From Deltaproteobacteria bacterium (GTDB taxonomy: Bacteria; Myxococcota; Myxococcia; Myxococcales; 40CM-4-68-19): 57,957 nucleotides of DNA. Each line of letters starts with the position of its first letter. Position 1 is the first letter of the stretch. Shown here one piece after another: positions 1 to 8,741 of this stretch. The position numbers and the translations under genes are program-made. The stretch lies in the NCBI GenBank assembly GCA_005879535.1, contig VBKI01000069.1:1-57957 (forward strand), given 5' to 3'. The notes beneath the pieces were generated by a model that saw nothing but the letters and a program-made list of their open reading frames with translations, was not told where the DNA came from and did no database searches.

Positions 1-222
1 GGCGAGCACTACATCCTCGTCGGCCTCACCGTGGCGATGTCGCTGATCGGCGTCGTGACGTTCGGGACGCTTGCCGGATCGCTTTTGCCGTTTGTGCTGC
101 GCCGGCTCGGCTTCGACCCCGCAAGCGCCAGCGCGCCCTTCGTCGCCACGCTCGTCGACGTGACCGGGCTGATCATCTACTTCACGACCGCGAGCGCTAT
201 CTTGCGGGGAACACTGCTTTAA
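1..222 (+). CDS. mgtE: MgtE-type Mg2+ transporter, C-terminal fragment
   Basis: The open frame enters from the left edge and ends at TAA, giving the last 73 residues. The run [19 protein letters not shown], followed by [17 protein letters not shown], is the conserved end of the MgtE transmembrane domain. The family forms dimeric inner-membrane Mg2+ channels whose pore closes through cytosolic N and CBS domains when internal Mg2+ is high; those domains would lie off the window. Two hydrophobic helices are visible. The 5' part cannot be judged, so an intact gene is assumed. Confidence 0.85.
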   Translation, partial: GEHYILVGLTVAMSLIGVVTFGTLAGSLLPFVLRRLGFDPASASAPFVATLVDVTGLIIYFTTASAILRGTLL

Positions 223-310
223 TCCAGTTTAATCCAGCGGGACCTTCGGCCCTGTTGACAGCGAACGCGGCAGGCGCTCCTTGTGCAACTCCCTACGGAG
301 GGGAACCACC

Positions 311-2062
311 ATGAAATGGATAACGATGGCCGCGGCGCTCGCCGTTCTGCCCCTGTCCGCGCGTGCGCAACAAGCCCCAACCAACCTGAACGAAGCGACG
401 GTCGCGCAACTCCAGTCGATGATGGCATCCGGCCAGCTCACCTCGGTGGCGCTGACCAACTACTACATCAAGCGGATCATCGCGCTGGACCAGAACGGGC
501 CCGGCGTAAACTCGGTGATCGAGCTGAATCCCGACGCGCTGGCGATGGCCAAGACCGCCGATCAGAGGCGCGCCACCGGCAACGTGCTGGGGCCGCTCCA
601 CGGCATCCCGGTGCTGCTGAAAGACAACATCGACACCGGCGACAAGATGCAGACCAGCGCGGGATCGTTCGCGCTGGTGGGGGAGCCGGCAGTACGTGAC
701 TCGACCGTGGCCGCGAACCTGCGCGCCGGCGGGGCGGTGATCCTGGGCAAGACCAACCTGTCCGAGTGGGCGAACTTCCGCTCCTTCGAGTCGGTCAGCG
801 GATGGTCGGGGCGCGGCGGCCAGACGAACAATCCCTATGGCATCAATCGCAACGCCTGCGGCTCCAGCTCCGGCTCGGCCGCCGCGGCCTCCGCCAACTT
901 TACCGCCATCTCCTTCGGCTCTGAGACCGACGGCAGCATCGTCTGCCCCGCCAACGCCAATGGCGTTGTCGGCATCAAGCCCACCGTCGGCCTCACCAGC
1001 CGCGCGGGCGTAGTCCCGATCTCCCACACACAGGACACGGTCGGCCCGCACGGGCGCACCGTCGCCGACGCGGCCGCAGCGCTGGGAGTGGCCCAGAGCC
1101 GCACCTTCGACGGTCGCGATCCGGCAACCGGCGGCGTTCCGCTCGGCTGGCAAGGCGTCCCCGGCAGGACGCGTCCGAAGAACATCCCTACCGACTACAC
1201 CCAGTTCCTCAATCCCACCGGGCTGAAGGGCGCGCGGCTGGGCCTCACCCGCGGCGGGCTGGGCGGCTTCGATCCGTTCGTGCCCACGCCGCAGCCGGTG
1301 GTCGATGCGTTCGAGGCGTCCTTCGCCGCGCTCACCGCGGGCGGAGCGACGGTGATCGACCTCGATGCCGCCGGCTTCACCTTCGCCTCCGCTGACGGCG
1401 AGTTCCTGGTCCTCTGTTTCGACTTCCGCAACGACCTGAAGGCGTACTTTGCCACCCGCGTCGGCGTGCCGGTGGCGGGGGGCACGCTGGATACCGCCAT
1501 CGCCTTCAACAATGCCCACGCGGCCGAGGAGATGCCGTTCTTCAACCAGGACATCTTCGAGTTCTGCAACTCGCTCGCGACCGGCCCCGACGATCCGCAG
1601 CCCGCATTCGGCGGCTTGACGTACAATCAGGCGCTGGCCATCGACCACAACGCGGGCGTGAACGGGATCGACGCGGCGATCGCCCAGTTCCATCTCGATG
1701 CGGTGGTGAGCGCGACCGACAACCCGGCCTGGGCCACCGATCTCGTCTTCGGCGACCACTTCATCTTCGGGACTTCGGGCCTCGCGGCGGGCCCGGGCTA
1801 CCCCATCGTGCAGGTGCCGGCGTCGATGGTGTTCGGCGTGCCGATGGGCATCAGCTTTTTCGGCACGGCCTTCAGTGAGCCGACCCTGATCAAGTTGGCG
1901 TCAGGGTTCGAGGCGTTCACGCAGATCCGGGCGAACAACCTGCCGACGTTTGCGGAGACGGTGCCGTTCAACAATATCCAAGGCACCACGCTGGCGCCGC
2001 CGCACCGCCGCGCCGCCCCCCCGCCGACCGGCAAGAAGGGCCGCACGCCGAAGCACTTGTAG
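311..2062 (+). CDS. Secreted amidase-signature family hydrolase
   Basis: A 583-residue amidase-signature enzyme with a Sec signal peptide (about residues 1-19, ending SARA before QQAP). The Ser-cisSer-Lys catalytic set is visible: Lys104 in GIPVLLKDNID, the Ser-rich loop NACGSSSGSAA around 181-191, and the probable nucleophile Ser209 in ETDGSIVCPA. The family hydrolyses amide bonds; the substrate cannot be read from sequence. The ATG at 311 is chosen because ACGGAGGGG lies just upstream and the signal peptide starts there; an earlier in-frame GTG/TTG-type start at 281 would add 10 unlikely residues. A perfect TTGACA lies at 255-260 but has no good -10 partner. The C-terminal tail is basic and proline-rich. 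Confidence 0.9.
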   Translation: MKWITMAAALAVLPLSARAQQAPTNLNEATVAQLQSMMASGQLTSVALTNYYIKRIIALDQNGPGVNSVIELNPDALAMAKTADQRRATGNVLGPLHGIPVLLKDNIDTGDKMQTSAGSFALVGEPAVRDSTVAANLRAGGAVILGKTNLSEWANFRSFESVSGWSGRGGQTNNPYGINRNACGSSSGSAAAASANFTAISFGSETDGSIVCPANANGVVGIKPTVGLTSRAGVVPISHTQDTVGPHGRTVADAAAALGVAQSRTFDGRDPATGGVPLGWQGVPGRTRPKNIPTDYTQFLNPTGLKGARLGLTRGGLGGFDPFVPTPQPVVDAFEASFAALTAGGATVIDLDAAGFTFASADGEFLVLCFDFRNDLKAYFATRVGVPVAGGTLDTAIAFNNAHAAEEMPFFNQDIFEFCNSLATGPDDPQPAFGGLTYNQALAIDHNAGVNGIDAAIAQFHLDAVVSATDNPAWATDLVFGDHFIFGTSGLAAGPGYPIVQVPASMVFGVPMGISFFGTAFSEPTLIKLASGFEAFTQIRANNLPTFAETVPFNNIQGTTLAPPHRRAAPPPTGKKGRTPKHL

Positions 2063-2070
2063 TGAGGTGA

Positions 2071-2520
2071 TCAGCGCTCCTGGCGCGCGATCTCCTTCAG
2101 GAACCAGCGCTGCTTCTGGTGCACCTGAACGAGACGGGTGAAGAGATCGGCGGTGCCGATGTCGCCGGCCTTGGTGGCGACCTCGGCATCGTCGTGCATG
2201 GCCCGGATCACCTTGTCGTGCGCGGCGATGGCCTCCTCGACCATCTGCTTCACGCCGCGCTCGCCCTGCGAAGGCTCCACGAACGAGGCGGGCAGATACT
2301 GCGCCGGATCGGCGATCGGCTTGCCATCGATCATCAAGGCGCGCTCGGCCAGCTCGTCGACGCTTTCCAGAACCTGGTCGGCGTGCTCCCCGAACAGCAG
2401 GTGGTAGTCGCGGAAGTGCGGCCCGAACGTCAGCCAATGGAACTTTTTGTAGTTGAGGTAGAGGACCAGCGCGCTCGCCTGCTCGCGCCGCAACGCGGTC
2501 ACAACGGGGTTCGTCTCCAT
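2071..2520 (-). CDS. dps: Dps/ferritin-like DNA-protection protein
   Basis: A 149-residue four-helix ferritin-like protein. The Dps signature is clear: KKFHWLTFGPHFRDYHLLFG, then D..DELAERALMIDGKPIAD, which supplies the interfacial ferroxidase His/Asp/Glu residues. The family stores iron with H2O2 as oxidant and protects DNA. The start METNPVVTALR was chosen because upstream in-frame sequence runs into the boxB coding region. It is convergent with the amidase, with 8 bases between stops. A GGAGAA-CGA-TTCTCC palindrome sits just upstream (2543-2557) and is a candidate operator. A benzoate role is not implied; dps may simply flank the box genes. Confidence 0.88.
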   Translation of the reverse strand: METNPVVTALRREQASALVLYLNYKKFHWLTFGPHFRDYHLLFGEHADQVLESVDELAERALMIDGKPIADPAQYLPASFVEPSQGERGVKQMVEEAIAAHDKVIRAMHDDAEVATKAGDIGTADLFTRLVQVHQKQRWFLKEIARQER

Positions 2521-2542
2521 GCAGGCTCGGATGAGCGATAAA

Positions 2543-2557
2543 GGAGAACGATTCTCC
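2543..2557. promoter_or_regulatory. Palindromic operator candidate upstream of dps
   Basis: GGAGAA-CGA-TTCTCC is a perfect 6-bp inverted repeat with a 3-bp centre, flanked by A-rich bases. It lies 22 bases upstream of the dps ATG and 7 bases past the boxB stop, so it is in the only non-coding stretch between them. Its 7-1-7-like geometry resembles Fur/PerR-family boxes, which commonly control dps, but the base composition is GC-richer than the classic sites. The regulator is unknown. Confidence 0.4.
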
Positions 2558-2564
2558 AAAACCG

Positions 2565-3974
<1,410 letters not shown>

Positions 3975-5609
3975 TCAGGTCCTCCGGTAATCGAACTGCG
4001 GGCGTTCCGGCTTGCCGTACATGGTGAGTGCGCCGCGCTCGCCCGTCGCGTTGGGGCGGATGAAGATCCAGTTCTGCCAGGCGGAGAGGCGGCCGAAGAT
4101 CTTGGTGGCGAGGGTCTCCGGACCGGCGAAACGGTAGTTCTGCTCCATGCCGGTGAGCGCGTCGGGGCTGAGGGAGGCGCGCTCCTCCACGGCCACGCGC
4201 AGCTCCTCCTCGAAGTCGATGTCGTCGGCGAACACGGTGGCGAGGCCGAGCTTGTTCGCGGTGGCGCCGTCGATCGGTCCTTCCTTGCCGGCGGCGACGA
4301 TCTTCTGGGCCCGCTGCGGGTCGCCGAGAAAGCGCGTCTCCAGCCGGGAGATGCCGTTCCAGCCGGGGAGGGCGCCGGAGGAAAGCGAACCCGGCCACAC
4401 TTCGACGCCGTCCTTGTCGAGGACGTAGCTGCGGTCGCACGCGAGCAGGAGCTCGAAGAGCGGACCGCTGAAGCAGGACTTCTCGTCCACCACGGCGAAG
4501 AAGCTGCGCGCGGTCACGTCCATGCGGCGCAGGGCGCGCGCCAGGAGCAGTCGGGTTTCACGCAGGATCCACGCGTCCTTCTCCGGCCCCGCCAGCAGCT
4601 CGCCCACGGCGTGCGCCTTCGCCCGGTCACCCTCCGTCCGGACGATGACCAGGCCCACGTTCTCGTGCTCGAACCGCAGCCGCAGCATCGCGTGGTCCAG
4701 CTCGCGCGCCATGCGCAGCGCCCATCCTTGCGCGCCCTTGGCCATGGCTTCCGCGGCGGTCCTTGGAACGTCGCCTGCGGGTGCGCGCACGGTCAGTTCC
4801 GCGATCCGCGTCTTGTCGTTGATCTGCAGGCTCACGTGCCGGTAGTCGCCGATGGGGTCGAGCTGGATCCCCGGTCCGCGGTCCACCTTCGGTGCCTTGG
4901 CCGCAAGATCGCGAGCGCGTTGGGCGATGGTGTCCGCGAACTTGCTCCGCGGAACCACCGCGTCCACCAGTCCCCACTCGACCGCGCGCTTGCCCTTGAC
5001 GCCCTCGGCGAGCGTGGAGAACGCGTCCGCCAGGTCCCGGCGGACCTTGCGCTTGTCGACGACGCGGGTGAGCCCGCCGGTCCCGGGGAGGACGGCGAGC
5101 AGCGGCACCTCGGGCAGCGCCACCGTGGAGGAGCCGTCGTCGACCAGGATGATGTCGTCGCACGCCAGCGCCAACTCGTATCCGCCGCCGGCGGTGGCAC
5201 CGTTGCAGGCGGCGAGAAAGCGGACGCCGCTGTTCTGCGAGGCGTCCTCGATCGCGAGGCGCGTCTCGTTCGTGTACTTGCAGAAGTTGACCTTGAAGGG
5301 ATGCGTGCTGGACGCGAGCATGTAGATGTTGGCGCCGGCGCAGAAGATCTTGTCGTGGGCGCTGGTGATCACGCAGCACTTCACGGAGGGGTGCTCGAAG
5401 CGCAGCCGCTGGATGGCGTCGGCGAGCTCGATGTCGACGCTCATGTCGTAGCTGTTGCTCTTCAGCTCGATCTCGGTCTTTGCGCCGCCGAAGGGCTCCA
5501 CCTTCATGGTCAGGCGGGCGATCTCGCCGTCCACGGCGAGCGCCCAGTGGCGGTACTTCGAGGGATTGGTATCGAACGACAGCTTCGGGACGGCGGCACT
5601 CGTGTCCAT
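3975..5609 (-). CDS. boxC: 2,3-epoxybenzoyl-CoA dihydrolase BoxC
   Basis: A protein of about 544 residues with two crotonase-like halves. The N-terminal half carries FCAGANIYML (oxyanion loop) and a GGGYELALACDDI segment followed by PEVPLLAVLPGTGGL. BoxC hydrolytically opens the epoxide ring of 2,3-epoxybenzoyl-CoA, releasing formate and 3,4-dehydroadipyl-CoA semialdehyde. The start MDTSAAVPKL at 5609 was preferred; an upstream in-frame extension reads through basic, intergenic-looking sequence. It is first in a boxC-boxB operon and is divergent from the XRE-shikimate kinase regulator across an 84-base intergenic region containing paired repeats. Confidence 0.95.
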   Translation of the reverse strand: MDTSAAVPKLSFDTNPSKYRHWALAVDGEIARLTMKVEPFGGAKTEIELKSNSYDMSVDIELADAIQRLRFEHPSVKCCVITSAHDKIFCAGANIYMLASSTHPFKVNFCKYTNETRLAIEDASQNSGVRFLAACNGATAGGGYELALACDDIILVDDGSSTVALPEVPLLAVLPGTGGLTRVVDKRKVRRDLADAFSTLAEGVKGKRAVEWGLVDAVVPRSKFADTIAQRARDLAAKAPKVDRGPGIQLDPIGDYRHVSLQINDKTRIAELTVRAPAGDVPRTAAEAMAKGAQGWALRMARELDHAMLRLRFEHENVGLVIVRTEGDRAKAHAVGELLAGPEKDAWILRETRLLLARALRRMDVTARSFFAVVDEKSCFSGPLFELLLACDRSYVLDKDGVEVWPGSLSSGALPGWNGISRLETRFLGDPQRAQKIVAAGKEGPIDGATANKLGLATVFADDIDFEEELRVAVEERASLSPDALTGMEQNYRFAGPETLATKIFGRLSAWQNWIFIRPNATGERGALTMYGKPERPQFDYRRT

Positions 5610-5642
5610 CGCCCGGAAGCTAGCGCAACGCCTGCGCGATTG

Positions 5643-5689
5643 CAAGCACTATATTGCTTGTAGGCATCATGATTGATGCACTATACTGC
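5643..5689. promoter_or_regulatory. Paired BoxR operator-like repeats in the boxC/boxR promoter region
   Basis: GCACTATATTGC (5646-5657) and GCACTATACTGC (5678-5689) are near-identical direct repeats spaced 32 bp apart, about three helical turns on one DNA face. The first sits inside the 18-bp palindrome CAAGCACTATATTGCTTG (5643-5660). Each overlaps a -10-like hexamer: TATACT (5682-5687) reads towards boxR and TATAGT (complement of 5648-5653) reads towards boxC. BzdR/BoxR regulators are known to bind TGCA-type repeats over promoters and release on benzoyl-CoA. The assignment to the adjacent regulator is inference. Confidence 0.65.
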
Positions 5690-5693
5690 CCAC

Positions 5694-6440
5694 ATGACTC
5701 CCGAGCACCAGGTGCTTCTCTCGGCGGTGGGGGCGGCGGTCCGCCGGCTTCGCGACGACCGGGCGATGACCCGGCGCGACCTGGCGGAGAGGAGTGGCGT
5801 CTCGGAGCGCTTCCTGGCGGAGCTGGAGAGCGGGCAGGGGAACATTTCCGTTGCCCGTCTGCAGGACGTGGCGCGGGCGCTGGGCTCCTCGGCGGGCGAG
5901 CTGCTCTTCGCCGCACAGCACGAGCGGACCGGCCGCGGGGTGGTGGCGCTCGTCGGGTTGCGCGGCGCGGGAAAGAGCACCATCGGCCGCGCGCTCGCGA
6001 GCCGGTTGCGGGTGCCGTTCGTGGAGTTGGATGCGCTGGTGGAGAAGGACGCCGGTCTGGCGCTCGAGGCGATCTTCCAGCTCCACGGCGAGGCGTATTA
6101 CCGGCGGCTGGCGCGCGAGGTACTGACGCGTTTTCTTGCCGAGACGGATGCGGCGGTGCTGGCCACCGGAGGCGGCATCGTCACGGATCCGGGGTCGTTC
6201 AAGCTGCTGCAGAAGCGCTGCCGTACGGTCTGGCTGCAAGCCACGCCGGAGGAGCACTGGCGGCGCGTGCTCGAGCAGGGCGACGTCCGCCCCGGGGCGG
6301 CGAATCCGCAGGCGCAGGTGGAGCTACGGGCGCTGCTCAAGGCGCGTGAGCCGCTCTACGCGCAGGCGGAGATGTCGGTGGATACGTCGCGGGCCGGCGT
6401 CGACGGCGCGGTCGAGGAGATTGCCCGCAAGCTCGGGTGA
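5694..6440 (+). CDS. boxR: BoxR/BzdR-type regulator (XRE HTH fused to shikimate-kinase-like domain)
   Basis: A 248-residue repressor-type protein. Residues about 8-65 form an XRE helix-turn-helix (RRDLAERSGVSERFLAELE, then GNISVARLQDVA). From about residue 82 a shikimate-kinase-like fold follows, with Walker A GLRGAGKST and ATGGGIV. In the BzdR/BoxR family the kinase fold senses benzoyl-CoA instead of acting as a shikimate kinase. Divergence from boxC, with repeats between, supports control of the box genes and autoregulation. ATG 5694 is chosen; TATACT 7 bases upstream would put the transcript start at or next to the ATG, so the mRNA may be leaderless. A TTG at 5673 is the alternative start. 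Confidence 0.92.
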   Translation: MTPEHQVLLSAVGAAVRRLRDDRAMTRRDLAERSGVSERFLAELESGQGNISVARLQDVARALGSSAGELLFAAQHERTGRGVVALVGLRGAGKSTIGRALASRLRVPFVELDALVEKDAGLALEAIFQLHGEAYYRRLAREVLTRFLAETDAAVLATGGGIVTDPGSFKLLQKRCRTVWLQATPEEHWRRVLEQGDVRPGAANPQAQVELRALLKAREPLYAQAEMSVDTSRAGVDGAVEEIARKLG

Positions 6441-6443
6441 GGG

Positions 6444-6608
6444 TCAGCGCGGCCGCCTTCGCCGGATCGCCCGGTGCCAGAGACGCTCGAGGCGCTCGAG
6501 CGTCCGCCATCCCCACTTCTCGCTCCACATTCCCGGGCCTGTGAGCAGCAGGAGCAAGAGCGGCAACCCGAAGACGATGACGAGGAAGTAGCCGATCTCA
6601 GGATCCAC
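6444..6608 (-). CDS. Small single-span membrane protein
   Basis: A short minus-strand frame of 54 residues from GTG 6608 to TGA 6444. It reads VDPEIGYFLVIVFGLPLLLL, then a few more leucines, then TGPGMWSEKWGWRTLERLER and a very basic tail. One clear transmembrane helix (about residues 7-23) is followed by an amphipathic, Trp/Arg-rich segment and RRRRPR, giving a cytoplasmic-positive topology. The composition is natural, unlike the Arg-rich shadow frames here. The GTG lies inside the 3' arm of a perfect hairpin (6601-6642), which would hide it in mRNA. The family is not recognised. Confidence 0.5.
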   Translation of the reverse strand: MDPEIGYFLVIVFGLPLLLLLLTGPGMWSEKWGWRTLERLERLWHRAIRRRRPR

Positions 6609-6642
6609 GGCGCAGTAGATGTGCGCACTGCGCCGTGGATCC
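6601..6642. repeat. Perfect 16-bp inverted repeat
   Basis: GGATCCACGGCGCAGT (6601-6616) and its exact complement ACTGCGCCGTGGATCC (6627-6642) flank a 10-base loop. The structure would be very stable in either RNA. It overlaps the GTG start of the small membrane protein on the minus strand and sits beside a G10 run. There is no T-tract, so an ordinary intrinsic terminator is not indicated. It may be a translation-control hairpin or a mobile-element remnant. Confidence 0.85.
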
Positions 6643-6654
6643 GCCGGGGGCCCT

Positions 6655-6664
6655 GGGGGGGGGG
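6655..6664 (+). repeat. G10 homopolymer run
   Basis: Ten consecutive G residues (C10 on the minus strand), preceded by a second run of five G at 6646-6650. The run lies between the lipoprotein stop (6678) and the 6601-6642 hairpin. Long mononucleotide tracts can slip during replication and cause phase variation, and G-runs can form quadruplex-like structures. It is also the kind of site where assemblies make length errors. Confidence 0.8.
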
Positions 6665-6677
6665 CCGGTCACGCCGA

Positions 6678-7196
6678 TCAGTAGACGAGCTGGAAGTGGG
6701 GCACCAAGGTGAGGCCGGCGCCGCCCGGGACGAACGAGCGCGCCACGTCGAGGTGGATGACCGCGTGCTTGCGCTCCGTGATCCGGCTGACCTTGCCGGT
6801 GAGGCGGAGCGTCTGGCAGCGGGCGTCCACGGTGAAGCTGCCCTTCGAGGTGGTCAGCGTCCCGCCGGCGAAGCCGACGAGAAACTCCACGTCCTCTACT
6901 CCGGCAGGGGCCTGGAAGGTGGCGAGCAGATGGGCGCGGCCGATGTCCGCGAGATCAACCTCGGGCGTCTGCACCGCGTTCGCGAGCACCGCGCCGCCGC
7001 CCGTCACCTGCACGGACTCGATTCGCAGCTTCGCGGAGAGGAAATCTCCCGCGTCGTCTCCGGCCAGGCGCAGGCTGAACGTCGGGCCATCGCCGGACGT
7101 CACCGTGGTGGTCTGCGTGAGGTCGTAATTCGATCGCCCGCAGCCGTAGACCAAAAAGCCCAGCAGGAGGGCGATTCCCATTCCGAGGCGCGTCAT
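6678..7196 (-). CDS. Predicted lipoprotein, unknown function
   Basis: A 172-residue protein with a lipoprotein signal: MTRLGMGIALLLGFLVYGC, the lipobox Cys at residue 19. The mature part is beta-rich with alternating hydrophobics (FSLRLAGDDAGDFLSAKLRIESVQVTG) and an ATFQAPAGVEDVEFLVGFAGG segment, typical of extracytoplasmic beta-sandwich proteins. I do not recognise the family. It starts 4 bases after the stop of the upstream secreted protein (7201-7653), so the two are almost certainly co-transcribed and may act together in the envelope. Confidence 0.75.
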   Translation of the reverse strand: MTRLGMGIALLLGFLVYGCGRSNYDLTQTTTVTSGDGPTFSLRLAGDDAGDFLSAKLRIESVQVTGGGAVLANAVQTPEVDLADIGRAHLLATFQAPAGVEDVEFLVGFAGGTLTTSKGSFTVDARCQTLRLTGKVSRITERKHAVIHLDVARSFVPGGAGLTLVPHFQLVY

Positions 7197-7200
7197 CGCG

Positions 7201-7653
7201 TTACTCCTTCCCGCCGGCGTAGTCGTCACCCATGCAGATCAGGCGCGCCGCGCACTGCGCGACGCCACCGTCGAACAGCACCTGGAACGCGTCCTCGAAG
7301 CTGCTCGTGCACGCTTGAGCACGCGACAGCCTGAAGCACTCCGCCTCGCTCCGGATCGTGACCGTGGCATCGAGCTCCGTCGATTCTCCGACCTGGAGCG
7401 TGAACGGCGTTTCCGGCGTGACCTTTACGCCCATCCGCGCGAACAGGTCGTCGCGTACCGACAGCGCCGTCGACGCATCGGTCGGATGCGTGTTCGTGAC
7501 GACCACCTTGATATGAAGCGTCGCCGGGTACGCCTCGACGACGTGGACGACCTCACCTTCGATCGTCTTCTCACAAGCGAATTCGTGTGCGCTCGCCGCT
7601 TCCGACAGCGCCACGGCCGCGGCCGCCGCGGCGATCTTTGCCTTTTTCATCAT
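7201..7653 (-). CDS. Secreted protein of unknown function
   Basis: A 150-residue protein starting MMKKAKIAAAAAAVALSEAASA, a Sec signal peptide with likely cleavage after SASA/AHA. GGGAGGGGAC lies just before the double ATG. The mature region looks like a beta-sandwich domain, with paired Cys residues (FACEKTIEG; ECFRLSRAQACTSSF; QCAARLICMGDDY) that could form disulphides in the periplasm. It is first of a two-gene unit with the lipoprotein at 6678-7196. No family is recognised. Confidence 0.75.
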   Translation of the reverse strand: MMKKAKIAAAAAAVALSEAASAHEFACEKTIEGEVVHVVEAYPATLHIKVVVTNTHPTDASTALSVRDDLFARMGVKVTPETPFTLQVGESTELDATVTIRSEAECFRLSRAQACTSSFEDAFQVLFDGGVAQCAARLICMGDDYAGGKE

Positions 7654-7817
7654 GTCCCCTCCCGCCAGCCCTTCGGCCCAGCTGAACGTGACGGTAATCA
7701 CACCGGGTGCGAGCGGGTAGTCGCTCGCCTACATTTCTGCTGTCCGGATGCGAACGCTCGCCTGCCGCAAGGGCGATTCCGGGGGCATGACGGGACATGA
7801 CGCAGTGCGGCCCGTCC

Positions 7818-7899
7818 GGGGCGAGTTGAGGACTGAACACTCGAACTCGCCCCGGGGCGAGTTGGAAACTGAACAATGCAACTCGCCCCGGGACGAGTT
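7818..7899. repeat. Tandem 36-bp palindromic repeat, two and a third units
   Basis: Three copies of the arm GGG(G/A)CGAGTT start at 7818, 7854 and 7890, an exact 36-bp period. Units 1 and 2 each end in AACTCGCCCC, so each folds into a 10-bp hairpin whose loop conserves ACTGAACA. The unit junction is a perfect 20-bp palindrome. It lies in the 253-base gap between the convergent/tandem genes at 7653 and 7907. Apart from this repeat the gap shows no gene. The origin is unknown; a REP-like or transposase-mobilised palindrome is possible. Confidence 0.85.
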
Positions 7900-7906
7900 A
7901 CCCGCG

Positions 7907-8716
7907 TTATTTCCCTGAGAACTCCGGGGTGCGGCGGGCGTTGTACGCCGCCAACCCCTCCTTCGCGTCCTGCCCCTCGAAGAGCCGCTGCTGAAGCTCC
8001 CTCTCGAGAGCCAGACCCTGCTCGAGACCGACTTCCAGCCCAGTCGTCACCGCCCGCTTGATGAAGCCGACCGCACGCGCCGCCTTCGCGGGAGGGACGA
8101 ACTTGCGCGCGTACTCCAGCGCGCGCCCGCGGAAATCCGCCGCTGGCACATCCACCACCGTGTTGACCAGGCCGAGCGCCCTCGCCTCCTCCACCGGGAA
8201 CGTCGCCGCCTCCGCCATCAGCTCGATGGCCTTGGCCCTCCCGACGGCGCGGGCGAGACGTTGCGTCCCCCCGGTGCCCGGCAGCACTCCCAACGTCACC
8301 TCCGGCAGCCCGATCTTCCCCGCGTTGGCGCGCGCGATGCGCAGGTCACACGCCAGCGCAATCTCCAGCCCGCCCCCAACGCAGTGCCCGTTGATCGCCG
8401 CGATCACCAGCTTGGGCGTCTGCTCCAGCCTGCACAGCGTCTCGTTCGCGTGCAGGCAGAAGTTGTACTTGAAGTACGGATCCGCCCCTTCCAGCATCTT
8501 GATGTCCGCCCCGGCGCAGAAGAACTCTGTCTTCCCGCCCGCCGACGCGCCGGTGATCACGATGGCGTGGACGCCGGGATCGAAGCGCGCCTGCAGCACC
8601 TGCGCGTCGAGCTCCCGCATCATCTCGTAGCTGTACGTGTTCGCGGGAGGCGCATTCAGCTCGAGGAGCGCGATCCCGCCTTCCGTCCTGGCGTTGACGA
8701 GTGGCATGGCGGCCAT
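7907..8716 (-). CDS. Enoyl-CoA hydratase/isomerase family protein
   Basis: A 269-residue crotonase-fold enzyme. The oxyanion-hole segments are FFCAGADIKML (about 65-75) and NGHCVGGGLEIALACD. The catalytic-region glutamate falls in GKIGLPEVTLGVLPGTGGTQRL. It would hydrate or isomerise an enoyl-CoA in the cytosol. It is last in a minus-strand operon with a thiolase (9381-10574) and an unknown protein, which suggests a role in the beta-oxidation-like conversion of dehydroadipyl-CoA to beta-ketoadipyl-CoA below the box enzymes. That substrate is inferred from location. Two starts are possible, 8716 and 8707 (MPLVNAR). Confidence 0.9.
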   Translation of the reverse strand: MAAMPLVNARTEGGIALLELNAPPANTYSYEMMRELDAQVLQARFDPGVHAIVITGASAGGKTEFFCAGADIKMLEGADPYFKYNFCLHANETLCRLEQTPKLVIAAINGHCVGGGLEIALACDLRIARANAGKIGLPEVTLGVLPGTGGTQRLARAVGRAKAIELMAEAATFPVEEARALGLVNTVVDVPAADFRGRALEYARKFVPPAKAARAVGFIKRAVTTGLEVGLEQGLALERELQQRLFEGQDAKEGLAAYNARRTPEFSGK

Positions 8717-8741
8717 CTACCACAACCGCCATCGCCGGGGC

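Noticed and set aside
5694-6440. Possible genuine shikimate kinase gene aroK
   Set aside because: The kinase fold is fused to an XRE helix-turn-helix and is divergent from boxC with operator-like repeats, which fits the BzdR/BoxR regulator family.
7818-7899. Possible CRISPR array
   Set aside because: There are only two full units, the entire unit is palindromic, and no variable spacers separate the repeats.
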